Shown here: in pieces, positions 17,701 through 23,507 of the stretch
Layout: the number at the start of each line of letters is the position of its first letter
How positions within the stretch are numbered: position 1 is the first letter of the stretch
DNA from: JALYGJ01 sp036558545
GTDB lineage: Bacteria > Chloroflexota > Limnocylindria > Limnocylindrales > CSP1-4
Reading direction: 5' to 3'
Assembly: GCA_036558545.1 (NCBI GenBank)
Contig: DATBFJ010000104.1
Location: 1-46,717 of the forward strand
DNA length: 46,717 nucleotides
Program-made: the position numbers and the translations under genes
The notes under the pieces: model-generated
Seen by the model: the letters and a program-made list of their open reading frames with translations, nothing else
Told to the model about the DNA's origin: nothing
Database searches by the model: none

Positions 17701-17862
17701 GTTGCGCCTGCAATCAAGCCGCTCGACCTGGGCGCCGGCACTAAGGTCGCCTTCTCAGTGAGCGCCGACTCTCCGTCCTGCTCGGACTGCGGCTCGATCA
17801 TGGTCCGCAACGGCAGCTGCTACAAGTGCCTCAACTGCGGTAGCACCTCCGGCTGCTCCTAG
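14743..17862 (+). CDS. nrdJ: adenosylcobalamin-dependent (class II) ribonucleoside-diphosphate reductase
   Basis: This 1039-residue enzyme makes deoxyribonucleotides using a B12 radical, so it needs no oxygen or tyrosyl radical subunit. Visible family motifs are CSACFINSVHDDMGSIMD near 184, NPCSEYMFLNDTACNLASLN at 392-411 (active-site Cys and Glu loop), and APTGTIAFMMDCDTTGVEPD near 577-596, typical of class II. After a linker with Ala/Gly/Asn-rich low complexity, the C-terminus carries CSDCG...CYKCLNCGSTSGC, a four-Cys zinc-ribbon-like tail that probably serves thiol relay. The start at 14743 follows a purine-rich ribosome site; the frame is open further upstream but that part does not look like coding sequence. 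It is the only RNR gene seen here. Confidence 0.95.
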   Translation: MGRAAAADAHQTTDDGTKVIAANPALKGVIKSKKQGPIDAEGRFTGQGVKGLTFERRWTTPGIHPYDEITWELRSAEIKNESGKTVFEQTDIEVPSFWSQLATNVVVSKYFRGHIGTPQRERSVKQLIDRVVNTIAAYASTQHYMRSEEDLQTFKAELTHLLVHQKMSFNSPVWFNVGVEERPQCSACFINSVHDDMGSIMDLAKTEAMLFKYGSGAGVNLSPIRGQKEKLSKGGIASGPVSFMKGFDAFAGVVKSGGTTRRAAKMVILDVTHPDIVDFIDSKASEEKKAWALIEQGYDASFTGEAYGSVFFQNANHSVRVTDEYMRAVENDSDWKTTNVTDGQTAGTYKAKEIFRKMAEAAWICGDPGIQYDTTINDWHTSANTDRIYASNPCSEYMFLNDTACNLASLNLMKFVKDDGEFDPEAYRYAARITITAQEMLVDNASYPTPQIELNSHLFRPLGLGYANLGALLMSRGVAYDSDEGRATAAALTAIMTGEAYAQSAIVARDHGGPFKEYKKNEQPFLRVIKKHRAAAYAIPASHAPVELIDAARSTWDSALELGTQFGYRNAQVTVLAPTGTIAFMMDCDTTGVEPDIALIKYKKLVGEGFLKIVNKTVPSALKKLGYSPAEVEEIVKYIDERETIEGAPALKPEHLSVFDCAFKPVNGERSIHYMGHVRMMGAIQPFLSGAISKTVNMPEAATADEIANVYMEGWKLGLKAIAIYRDGSKRSQPLSTGKKKEDPKEADGGAEIATAGAAAPMKAELAGEPKPYRRRLPDERRAVTHKFQVAGHEGYITVGLYPDGQPGEIFLKMAKEGSTISGLMDSLATMTSISLQYGVPLRDLVNKFSHMRFEPSGFTGNSEIPIAKSTVDYIFRWLGSRFLSKDDRDALGIISQDAYVSEAPPPSAGQFGAGLSFDTPAGSAETSGVDLTKEPVGEAGGPKASAENLAQPPRAEGVDGTDLPVLSNGHSANGHGTNGHTNGSSVAPAIKPLDLGAGTKVAFSVSADSPSCSDCGSIMVRNGSCYKCLNCGSTSGCS

Positions 17863-17903
17863 GCGCTCGCCTGGAAAGAGGAGTTCAGCAGGGCTGTGGG
17901 CGC

Positions 17904-18260
17904 TCAGCCGGCTTCGGCGCGGTCGATTGACTTTCGGTAGACGTCGCGGGCCATGAGCTCGTCCGCGTCGGCGAGGGCGACCTCGGCATCGGCACCGATC
18001 AGGTCTGAGGTCGTGGCCTCCACGATCAATCGCGCACTGGCCGCGGTACGGCTGGCGGATGCCTCGGCCGCTGTGGCAGCCTCGAGCGACGCTTTGGCGG
18101 CCGCTGCCGTCATTGCCGCTGCTTCCTGGGCGTCCTCGGCCGCCCTGACGGCGGTTTCCGCCGCCAACTTGCCGCGTCGGGCGACGGCAGCAGAGCGCTC
18201 CGCTTCGCGCCACCCCTGAAGAGCTTCGGCCGCCGTCATGGGCTTCTCTTCATCGGCCAT
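17904..18260 (-). CDS. Ala-rich coiled-coil small protein, unknown function
   Basis: The 118-residue protein is over a third alanine with regularly spaced charged residues (RRGKLAAETAVRAAEDAQEA, AKASLEAATAAEASAS), indicating one long amphipathic helix or coiled coil. There is no signal peptide or membrane segment. It starts at ATG 18260 with AAAGGGG about 10 nt upstream and lies 17 bp beyond the terminator of the cold-shock gene, in the same direction. Read-through could co-express the two. Alanine-rich sequence in a high-G+C genome is prone to false ORFs, but the ribosome site and position favour a real gene. Confidence 0.55.
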   Translation of the reverse strand: MADEEKPMTAAEALQGWREAERSAAVARRGKLAAETAVRAAEDAQEAAAMTAAAAKASLEAATAAEASASRTAASARLIVEATTSDLIGADAEVALADADELMARDVYRKSIDRAEAG

Positions 18261-18276
18261 GATGAAACCCCTTTCT

Positions 18277-18312
18277 ACAACAAAGAGCCGCCCGCATCAC
18301 TGCGGACGGCTC
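18277..18312 (-). terminator. Rho-independent terminator of the first cold-shock gene
   Basis: On the minus strand a 12-bp stem (one G-U pair) with loop GTGA is followed by TTTGTTGT. It lies 22 bp after the csp stop codon. Confidence 0.8.
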
Positions 18313-18333
18313 CCTGACTTGACCAGGGTTGGC

Positions 18334-18537
18334 CTAAGCGGCTGAAACCCGATTGGCGCGCGGGCCCTTGGGGCTGTCCTCGATCTCGAACCTCACGGCC
18401 TCGCCGCCGCTGAGGCGGTCGAAGTCGAGGGTGGAGTCGAGCGAGTTGCGGTGGAAGAAGTATTCCTTCGCGTCCGACGCAGTGATGAAGCCAAAGCCGC
18501 GATCGGCGACGACCTTCTTGATAGTTCCGGTGGTCAC
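18334..18537 (-). CDS. cold-shock protein, CspA family (paralog 1)
   Basis: The 67-residue single cold-shock domain carries RNP1 (DRGFGFITA) and RNP2 (YFFHRNS), so it should bind single-stranded RNA/DNA as an RNA chaperone. It starts at GTG 18537, 5 nt after GGAGGG. It is about 75% identical by eye to the second csp at 22479-22679 and shares a nearly identical leader segment with it. It is transcribed divergently from a DEAD-box helicase, another cold-adaptation RNA factor. Confidence 0.93.
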   Translation of the reverse strand: MTTGTIKKVVADRGFGFITASDAKEYFFHRNSLDSTLDFDRLSGGEAVRFEIEDSPKGPRANRVSAA

Positions 18538-18576
18538 AGTGACCCTCCAATTGCTTCCCGAACACAGAGCACAAAC

Positions 18577-18607
18577 GCACGATCTGTTCGAGAAGAGGCG
18601 ATCACAC
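18577..18607 (-). promoter_or_regulatory. conserved cold-shock 5' UTR element, copy 1
   Basis: This 31-nt stretch is 30/31 identical to 22720-22750 in the leader of the other csp gene. It ends 39 nt before the start codon and lies ~30 nt after the -10 in both genes. Neither side matches as well, so it is under selection as RNA or DNA, probably a cold-responsive mRNA element. Confidence 0.7.
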
Positions 18608-18636
18608 GGCGCCACCGCGCACTGCGGTGTCCGTAC

Positions 18637-18666
18637 AGGATACGCCACTCTGGCCCAAAAGTCGAA
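18637..18666 (-). promoter_or_regulatory. promoter of csp paralog 1
   Basis: The -10 is TATCCT (18642-18637) in the context GCGTATCCT; an 18-bp spacer leads to TTCGAC (18666-18661). The paralog has GCGTATGAT at the same distance from its leader element, which supports the -10. Confidence 0.5.
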
Positions 18667-18678
18667 CGTCTGTTCGAC
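18661..18678. promoter_or_regulatory. perfect palindrome GTCGAAC-N4-GTTCGAC, candidate shared operator
   Basis: The 7-bp arms cover the csp -35 and lie just before the extended -10 of the helicase gene. The core GAAC-N4-GTTC resembles the LexA (Cheo) box of Gram-positive bacteria, differing at one preferred central position. Regulation of both genes from this site is an inference. Confidence 0.45.
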
Positions 18679-18681
18679 ATC

Positions 18682-18690
18682 TGCTAGACT
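18682..18690 (+). promoter_or_regulatory. extended -10 TGC-TAGACT for the helicase gene
   Basis: TG at 18682-18683 precedes TAGACT at 18685-18690. The predicted 5' UTR is about 120 nt, long for this window. Confidence 0.35.
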
Positions 18691-18768
18691 GTGTTCTCCT
18701 CGTGTTCGTAGGGCGCTCCGGTCCGCGCCCCGGTACTTTCCGTTCGACCCCGACCATCACATTTGAGC

Positions 18769-18807
18769 CCTGACCGGGCCCCGCTCAAGCGGGAGGGCCT
18801 CGTCAGG
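18769..18807 (+). promoter_or_regulatory. leader hairpin that pairs with the helicase ribosome site
   Basis: CCTGAC (18769-18774) can pair with GTCAGG (18802-18807), which overlaps the AGGAG ribosome site. An inner stem CCCGCT/AGCGGG (18780-18793) stacks inside. The structure could limit translation of the helicase. Confidence 0.35.
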
Positions 18808-18819
18808 AGCTAACCACTC

Positions 18820-20172
18820 GTGTCTTTCGACAATCTCGGGCTGACGCCCGAGCTTCTCCGCGCTGTGACGCAGCTTGGCTACACAGAAGCCACGCCCGTA
18901 CAGCGCGAATCAATTCCCCTTGTTCTGCAAGGACGCGACCTGCTCGCGGGCGCGCAGACCGGCACGGGCAAGACGGCCGCGTTCGTATTGCCCATTCTTC
19001 AAAAGCTGAACGCGCGTCCCAACCAGGGCCGCCAGCCGATTCGCGTCCTCGTTCTGACTCCCACCCGCGAGCTCGCGCTCCAGGTGGAGCAGAGTGTCCG
19101 AACGCAGGGTCGGCAGCGCCCGGTCCAGTCGGCCGCGATCTACGGCGGCGTGGGCTTCGAGCAGCAGGTCCGCCGGCTACGGCAGGGCCCGCCGATCGTC
19201 GTCGCGACGCCCGGCCGGCTGCTCGACCACGTCACGCAGCGGACGATCGACCTCTCTCGCGTCGAGATCCTCGTCCTCGACGAGGCCGACCGGATGCTCG
19301 ACATGGGCTTCATCCCGGACATCCGCAAGATCCTCGCGCTCCTCCCGGCAACAAGGCAGAACCTGCTCTTCTCGGCGACCTTCTCGCCGGAGATCCGCAA
19401 GCTTGCCGCGGAGTTCCTGAAGGATCCGGCCTTCGTCCAGGTCACGCCAAAGAACACCGCACCAGACCTCGTCAAGCAGGTCGTCATCCCCGTCGACAAG
19501 CGCCGCAAGCGCGAACTGCTCAGCCAGCTCGTCAAGAGCGGCCGCATCTACCAGGCGCTCGTCTTTACGCGCACCAAGCACGGCGCCGATCGTCTTGCCC
19601 AGCAGCTCGAGATGGATGGCATCACCGCGGTCGCGATCCACGGCAACAAGAGCCAGCCACAGCGCGTGCGTGCGCTCAACCAGTTCAAGCAGAACAAGGT
19701 GGCGATCCTCGTCGCGACTGAGGTGGCCGCGCGCGGCTTGGACATCGAGGCCCTTCCCCACGTCGTCAACTACGAACTGCCCATGGTGGCGGCCGACTAT
19801 GTGCACCGCATCGGACGCACCGGTCGCGCGGGCACGGACGGTGACGCGATATCACTCGTGTGCGTCGACGAGCGGCCCCTACTCGCGGAGATCGAACGGC
19901 TCCTGGGCCATCGCATCGATACGGAGATCGTCGAAGGCTTTGCGCCAGACCCGGCCATCCGCCCAGAGCCCATCCAGCGCCGGTCAGCCAACAACCACCG
20001 CCGACCAACCACTAATCAGCCGCGGCTTCGCGGTGACGCCGAGTTCCGGCATGGTGGCGATCGCAACCGCCGTCCAGAGTGGCGCTGGCGGTCCGACCGT
20101 CCGCAAAACCGGCACCAAGGGTCAGTCGGCCGTACGGCTGCGATGCCCGGGGAGCGCCTCGCCCGCGGCTGA
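18820..20172 (+). CDS. DEAD-box ATP-dependent RNA helicase (RhlE/CsdA-like)
   Basis: The 450-residue helicase has the Q motif region (FDNLGLTPELLRAV ... TPVQRESIP), AQTGTGKT (Walker A), PTRELALQ, TPGRLLDH, DEAD in VLDEADRML, SAT in FSATF, and the C-terminal motifs ATEVAARGLDI and HRIGRTGRAG. It ends in a ~70-residue basic Arg/Asn/Pro tail, a usual RNA-tethering extension. Such enzymes unwind RNA in ribosome assembly or mRNA decay, often induced by cold. Its divergence from csp paralog 1 and the structured leader support a cold-shock role here. The start is GTG 18820, 10 nt after AGGAG. Confidence 0.93.
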   Translation: MSFDNLGLTPELLRAVTQLGYTEATPVQRESIPLVLQGRDLLAGAQTGTGKTAAFVLPILQKLNARPNQGRQPIRVLVLTPTRELALQVEQSVRTQGRQRPVQSAAIYGGVGFEQQVRRLRQGPPIVVATPGRLLDHVTQRTIDLSRVEILVLDEADRMLDMGFIPDIRKILALLPATRQNLLFSATFSPEIRKLAAEFLKDPAFVQVTPKNTAPDLVKQVVIPVDKRRKRELLSQLVKSGRIYQALVFTRTKHGADRLAQQLEMDGITAVAIHGNKSQPQRVRALNQFKQNKVAILVATEVAARGLDIEALPHVVNYELPMVAADYVHRIGRTGRAGTDGDAISLVCVDERPLLAEIERLLGHRIDTEIVEGFAPDPAIRPEPIQRRSANNHRRPTTNQPRLRGDAEFRHGGDRNRRPEWRWRSDRPQNRHQGSVGRTAAMPGERLARG

Positions 20173-20204
20173 CCGAATCGGCCGGAAGGCCGAAAATTGA
20201 GGGC

Positions 20205-20672
20205 ATGTCGACGAAGACTCTTCGAGTGCCGTGGTTCATGCCCGTCTTCAACGCACTCGCCAAGCCGCTGATCAAGACTCCCCTGCCGATGGGCCCAAGC
20301 GGCCTTCTCACAGTCCCCGGCCGCAAGAGCGGCGTGCCCAGAACGACGCCCGTCGCGGTCATCGACTACCAGGGCCGGCGTTGGGTGTGGGCGCCGTGGG
20401 GCGAGGTCGATTGGGTCAAGAACCTGCGTGCGGCGGGCAAGGCGACCGTGACGATCCGCACCCGCAAGCAGGAGGTCAAGGCGCGCGAGCTTGACGAAGA
20501 ACAGCGCCGAACCTTCTTCCGCGAGGTAATGGGCGCCCAGGCTCGACGCGCCAAAGGACTTGGCTTCCTGTTCTTCCGCATGGCCGACGGCGTAGACCTG
20601 CACCAGCCTGACGAGATTGCCAAGGATCGGCCAGTCTTCGAGCTGACGCCGAATGGCGGCCAATCGGCCTAG
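20205..20672 (+). CDS. nitroreductase/deazaflavin(F420)-dependent reductase, DDN family
   Basis: This 155-residue protein belongs to the split beta-barrel family of F420H2-dependent reductases typified by Ddn. Visible landmarks are PMGPSGLLTVPGRKSGVPRTTPV (strand with the GRKSG phosphate-binding motif, given here in part as TVPGRKSGVPRT), WVWAPWGEVDWVKNLRAAG and the C-terminal RPVFEL. The conserved W-x-x-NLRA segment contacts cofactor in relatives. Actual substrate is unknown. The start is ATG 20205, 33 bp after the helicase stop. A second family member lies at 45001-45510. Confidence 0.85.
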   Translation: MSTKTLRVPWFMPVFNALAKPLIKTPLPMGPSGLLTVPGRKSGVPRTTPVAVIDYQGRRWVWAPWGEVDWVKNLRAAGKATVTIRTRKQEVKARELDEEQRRTFFREVMGAQARRAKGLGFLFFRMADGVDLHQPDEIAKDRPVFELTPNGGQSA

Positions 20673-20675
20673 GAT
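20670..20675 (+). promoter_or_regulatory. -10 hexamer TAGGAT for the PPOX gene
   Basis: TAGGAT ends 7 nt before the ATG at 20683 and includes the TAG stop of the upstream gene, so transcription of the PPOX gene may be independent. Confidence 0.35.
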
Positions 20676-20682
20676 CGGGAAC

Positions 20683-21138
20683 ATGACGACTTGGGCTGAA
20701 TTCGAACAGGCAGAACCAAGAATGGCCGCGCGCGGGCGCGACCTGTTCTACCGCTCAGGCGAGGGCGAGGGACTGCTCATCACCGCGAGTGCCGATCAGC
20801 CGCCGCGCGCACATCCTGTCAATGCCGCGATCATCGACGGCCACCTGTACACCTTCGTCCAGGGCAAGAGCGGCAAACGCAAGGACCTCGACGAGGACGG
20901 CCGCTACGCGTTCCACTGCCACGTCTACCCGGACGCCCCTACGGAATTCCTCGTCCGCGGCCACGTCAAGGAGATCACCGATCCAGCCACGAAGCAAACG
21001 ATCGCGGACCAGTGGTTCTGGACGCCCGACCACTCATACCCGCTGTACGAACTGCTGATCGAGCACGCGCTCCTGGGCGAGCGCCCGACTCCTAACGACT
21101 ACCCGCCGATCTATTCGAGCTGGAAGCCTGCTCAGTAG
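20683..21138 (+). CDS. pyridoxamine 5'-phosphate oxidase-like flavin/F420-binding protein
   Basis: The 151-residue protein fits the FMN/F420-binding split-barrel fold: LLITASADQPPRAHPVNA and IIDGHLYTFVQGKSGKRKDL (first strands and phosphate contacts), then YAFHCHVYPDAPTEFLVRGH. This pattern is the general PPOX-like group, not the vitamin B6 enzyme itself. Either FMN or F420 could be the cofactor; it sits 10 bp after a DDN-family F420-type gene, which slightly favours F420. There is no signal peptide. Confidence 0.75.
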   Translation: MTTWAEFEQAEPRMAARGRDLFYRSGEGEGLLITASADQPPRAHPVNAAIIDGHLYTFVQGKSGKRKDLDEDGRYAFHCHVYPDAPTEFLVRGHVKEITDPATKQTIADQWFWTPDHSYPLYELLIEHALLGERPTPNDYPPIYSSWKPAQ

Positions 21139-21221
21139 CTGCGCGACGGCCGACGGTTGTTACCGCGGAACCAATCCCAGACTTTCTTGAGCATCCACAG
21201 GCGAAAAAGAAGAGCAATCAC
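21132..21221 (-). CDS. candidate 29-residue small protein, amphipathic and basic
   Basis: A short frame from GTG 21221 to TGA at 21132-21134 encodes 29 residues: a hydrophobic N-terminal part with an amphipathic core, MIALLFRLWMLKKVWDWFRG, then a basic tail. A TTCAAT hexamer 6 nt upstream of the GTG matches the arrangement used by other genes here and gives it some support. It overlaps the PPOX stop by 7 bp on the opposite strand. It could be a membrane-surface peptide. No homologue is recognised. Confidence 0.35.
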   Translation of the reverse strand: MIALLFRLWMLKKVWDWFRGNNRRPSRSY

Positions 21222-21227
21222 GCATCG

Positions 21228-21233
21228 ATTGAA
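21228..21233 (-). promoter_or_regulatory. -10 hexamer TTCAAT for the small ORF
   Basis: TTCAAT lies 6 nt before the GTG at 21221; the same hexamer and spacing occur before the gene starting at 23461. Confidence 0.3.
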
Positions 21234-21290
21234 CCGCGTGTGGCGGCTCAAAGTCCCCGGGTCTCGCGACGGAGATGACTCATTTACCTC

Positions 21291-21962
21291 TCAGATGCCG
21301 ACGGGCTGGCGCACCAGGATGACCTGCGTGCGGCCCGGGAAGTAGTCCCGCTCCATGATCAGGATCCGCGCGAGAACGGTTCCGATACCGGCCTGCTCGC
21401 GCAGTCGCAGATCTTCGTAGGGCTGAACGTGATCCGTCACGCGGCGTAGCGCGGCATTCAGATCCGGCACGATCTTCTGCGCGCCAACGACCAGGATCAG
21501 CTCTCCGGCCGCGCCAGAGTACGGACCGATCTGGCTGCCCGTCGCGGTGCCCACGACCATCTGGCCGGCTTCCGTGATTGCGTTCACGCTGCCCAGTTCG
21601 TAGTCGGGCGCGGAGAGCATCTTGCGGATCTCGCGGGCGTGGGTCTGGCGATCCATGGCGTTCGCCCTGCGCCGAAGCATGTCGTACTTGTTCGAGGTCA
21701 TGAGTTCGTCGAACACGCCGATCTCCTCGAGCGTGCGCGACTTGGCACTGTGCACCTCGGCACCTTCAGGGATTCGCGCGAGGACCTCCTCGCCCGCCTC
21801 TTCTGCGGTGTCCACGATCACGACGTCGAAGTTGCGCGCGCGGAGGTTCTCCGCGACTCGTTCCAGCGTGACGTCATCCGCTGGCTCATTTAGGTCGCCC
21901 ACCGGCTTCCAATCGGGCGGCAGAGGAGCAAGGGTTAACGAGGTTGGAGAGATAGTTGACAC
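21291..21962 (-). CDS. LUD-domain protein (LutC-like)
   Basis: The 223-residue protein has the LUD fold hallmarks: VHSAKSRTLEEIGVFDEL (the SKS/T-type substrate loop in lactate utilisation proteins), then GSVNAITEAGQMVVGTATG and LILVVGAQKIVPDLNAALRR. LutC acts with LutA/LutB in L-lactate oxidation, but those partners are absent, and stand-alone LUD proteins have uncertain roles. The GTG at 21962 is preferred because TTGACG and TAGATT, 17 bp apart, place transcription at that codon. It is divergent from a MarR-family regulator that may control it. Confidence 0.8.
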   Translation of the reverse strand: MSTISPTSLTLAPLPPDWKPVGDLNEPADDVTLERVAENLRARNFDVVIVDTAEEAGEEVLARIPEGAEVHSAKSRTLEEIGVFDELMTSNKYDMLRRRANAMDRQTHAREIRKMLSAPDYELGSVNAITEAGQMVVGTATGSQIGPYSGAAGELILVVGAQKIVPDLNAALRRVTDHVQPYEDLRLREQAGIGTVLARILIMERDYFPGRTQVILVRQPVGI

Positions 21963-21968
21963 TTCAAC

Positions 21969-21997
21969 AATCTAACCCACAACCGTCTAGCCGTCAA
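21969..21997 (-). promoter_or_regulatory. leaderless sigma-70 promoter of the LUD gene
   Basis: TTGACG (21997-21992), 17-bp spacer, TAGATT (21974-21969), then 6 nt to the GTG at 21962. Both boxes are good. Confidence 0.65.
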
Positions 21998-21998
21998 T

Positions 21999-22004
21999 TA
22001 CAAT
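21999..22004 (+). promoter_or_regulatory. -10 hexamer TACAAT for the MarR gene
   Basis: TACAAT ends 6 nt before the GTG at 22011. It lies back to back with the -35 of the LUD promoter, so a regulator bound here would affect both genes. Confidence 0.55.
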
Positions 22005-22010
22005 CGACAC

Positions 22011-22424
22011 GTGACCTCGCCCGCCAACCAGGACGTCTTTCGGCTGATCGTGCAACTGAGTCGACAGATGACCTCAGAGTTCGAGGAGCAGCTTGCTGAG
22101 CTGGACCTGACCGGGCCCCAGGCGCAGCTCCTGCGCCAATTGGATGAGCCTCTGCCAATGGTCGGCGCCGCTGAGCGCCTGCACTGCGACCCGTCGAACA
22201 TCACCGGCATCGTCGATCGACTCGAACGGCGTGGCCTGGTCCAGCGCAATTCGACTCCCGGTGATCGGAGGGTCAAGGAGCTCGAGCTGACCGCTGAAGG
22301 TCGCAGGCTCAAGATCAAGGTGGACGAGATACTCAGCGGGATGTCGGCCCTCGAAGGCCTCAACGCCGGCGATCGCGAGGCGCTCGCCTCACTGCTCGCG
22401 CGGAGCCTCGCCGAGTCCGAATAG
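22011..22424 (+). CDS. MarR-family transcriptional regulator
   Basis: The 137-residue protein has a single winged helix: helices around TGPQAQLLRQLDEPLPMVG, then CDPSNITGIVDRLERRGLV (recognition helix) and the wing with STPGDRRVKELELTAEGRR. This is the typical MarR pattern, including DxR-x-K/R in the wing. MarR dimers usually repress an adjacent divergent gene and release DNA on ligand binding, so the LUD gene is the likely target. It is followed by a bidirectional terminator shared with the convergent csp paralog 2. Confidence 0.9.
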   Translation: MTSPANQDVFRLIVQLSRQMTSEFEEQLAELDLTGPQAQLLRQLDEPLPMVGAAERLHCDPSNITGIVDRLERRGLVQRNSTPGDRRVKELELTAEGRRLKIKVDEILSGMSALEGLNAGDREALASLLARSLAESE

Positions 22425-22429
22425 GCAAC

Positions 22430-22460
22430 AAAAAACCGCCCGCATTGCTGCGGGCGGTTT
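22430..22460. terminator. bidirectional terminator between MarR and csp paralog 2
   Basis: A perfect 10-bp stem (22435-22444 / 22449-22458, loop TTGC) has six A's on its left, giving a T-run for the minus-strand csp transcript, and TTT on its right for the plus strand. Confidence 0.85.
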
Positions 22461-22478
22461 CGCTACTGAGTCGGACGC

Positions 22479-22679
22479 TCAGGCGGCGCGAACTCGAGTC
22501 GCGGCGGGCCCTTTCGGGCTGTTCTCGATGTCGAACTCGACCTTCTCACCGCCACTGAGGCGGTCGAAGTCGAGCGACGAGTCGAGCGAGTTGCGGTGGA
22601 AGAAGTAATCCTTCGAATCCGCGGTGATGAAGCCGAATCCACGATCGGAGACGACCTTCTTGATAACGCCGGTGGCCAC
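22479..22679 (-). CDS. cold-shock protein, CspA family (paralog 2)
   Basis: This is a 66-residue cold-shock domain with RNP1 (DRGFGFITA) and RNP2 (YFFHRNS), closely similar to the csp at 18334-18537. It starts at GTG 22679, with GAGG 7 nt upstream. Its promoter and leader repeat the plan of paralog 1: GCGTATGAT -10, then ~29 nt, then the conserved 31-nt element, then 40 nt to the start. The two genes look like a duplication that included their regulatory regions. Confidence 0.93.
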   Translation of the reverse strand: MATGVIKKVVSDRGFGFITADSKDYFFHRNSLDSSLDFDRLSGGEKVEFDIENSPKGPAATRVRAA

Positions 22680-22719
22680 TTTGACCTCAGCCTTTCGTTC
22701 TCGAACTAGGGGGCTCTGC

Positions 22720-22784
22720 GCACGATCCGTTCGAGAAGAGGCGATCACACGTGGGCACCGCACAGCGCGGTACTGCGGATCATA
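22720..22784 (-). promoter_or_regulatory. csp paralog 2 leader: conserved 31-nt element and -10
   Basis: The element is at 22720-22750 (30/31 identity to paralog 1) and the -10 TATGAT at 22784-22779. The promoter is upstream of the stop of the gene at 22808, so it is in the intergenic gap. A clear -35 was not found. Confidence 0.65.
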
Positions 22785-22807
22785 CGCTACACGCGGATGC
22801 CTGGGTG

Positions 22808-23461
22808 TCAGGCTCCCTCGCCCCGGTCGGGCCACGAAGCGATACACACCCTGTTGCCGGACTTGTCGGTGAGGATCCAACCACCCGGGTAATCCTGCGT
22901 GTGAACGATCCTGCCGCCCGCGGCGAGGGCGGCCTCCAGCCTCGCCTGCGCCTGCTCGCGCGGAACGGACACGTCGATGTGCATCGCGTGACGCAACGTC
23001 TTCTCCGGTTCGATGTCCTGCATCCACACCGTGGAGCTGTGACCGAGCGGGTCGATGCCGTTGTCCGGAGCCATCGTGTCGTAGCCAAGGACGGCGCGCC
23101 AGAAGCCAACGTCGATCGACTCTGGCTTGGCAGCGACGGCGAACTGGACTTCCTGCACGGCCGATCGATCCGCCGTTGCCCCGTGCTGGCGAGCTACTGC
23201 AGAGATCTCACGAGCGATCCCGATGTGGCGCTCCTCGATTCCCCACAGCTCCCGGGTGAGGCGCACCGTCAGCCAGCGCGTCGTCGCCGTGAGCGCCACA
23301 TTTGGCGCGGCAAGACGTTGGACCTCCGCCACGGCAGCGGCCAATTTCGCGGATTCTGCCAACGATCCCGTCCGGAAGGCCGCGACCGGCCCGCCGTGAA
23401 GCACGGCCCAGTCCTCGACGCCATCCGCGGCAAGAAACGCGCGCCAGCCTTCTTCACTCAT
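22808..23461 (-). CDS. fusion of a PCD-like domain with a VOC/glyoxalase-like domain
   Basis: The 217-residue protein has an N-terminal half (about 1-110) resembling pterin-4a-carbinolamine dehydratase: GWRAFLAADGVEDW at the start and WLTVRLTRELWGIEERHIGI followed by REISAVARQHGA, the usual helix end. The conserved THD-type His triad region is degenerate (RLTRELWG), so dehydratase activity is doubtful. The C-terminal half (about 110-217) is a VOC domain with VGFWRAVLGYD, HIDVSVPREQ and GGWILTDKSGNRVCI. Such fusions are known in actinobacteria-like genomes with unknown function. The start has a TTCAAT hexamer 6 nt upstream. Confidence 0.75.
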   Translation of the reverse strand: MSEEGWRAFLAADGVEDWAVLHGGPVAAFRTGSLAESAKLAAAVAEVQRLAAPNVALTATTRWLTVRLTRELWGIEERHIGIAREISAVARQHGATADRSAVQEVQFAVAAKPESIDVGFWRAVLGYDTMAPDNGIDPLGHSSTVWMQDIEPEKTLRHAMHIDVSVPREQAQARLEAALAAGGRIVHTQDYPGGWILTDKSGNRVCIASWPDRGEGA

Positions 23462-23467
23462 GCAGCT

Positions 23468-23473
23468 ATTGAA
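23468..23473 (-). promoter_or_regulatory. -10 hexamer TTCAAT for the PCD-VOC gene
   Basis: TTCAAT is 6 nt upstream of the ATG at 23461, the leaderless arrangement seen elsewhere in the window. Confidence 0.35.
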
Positions 23474-23507
23474 CTACGAGCCGGGCGGCTGCCGGAGGAG
23501 AGCCGGC

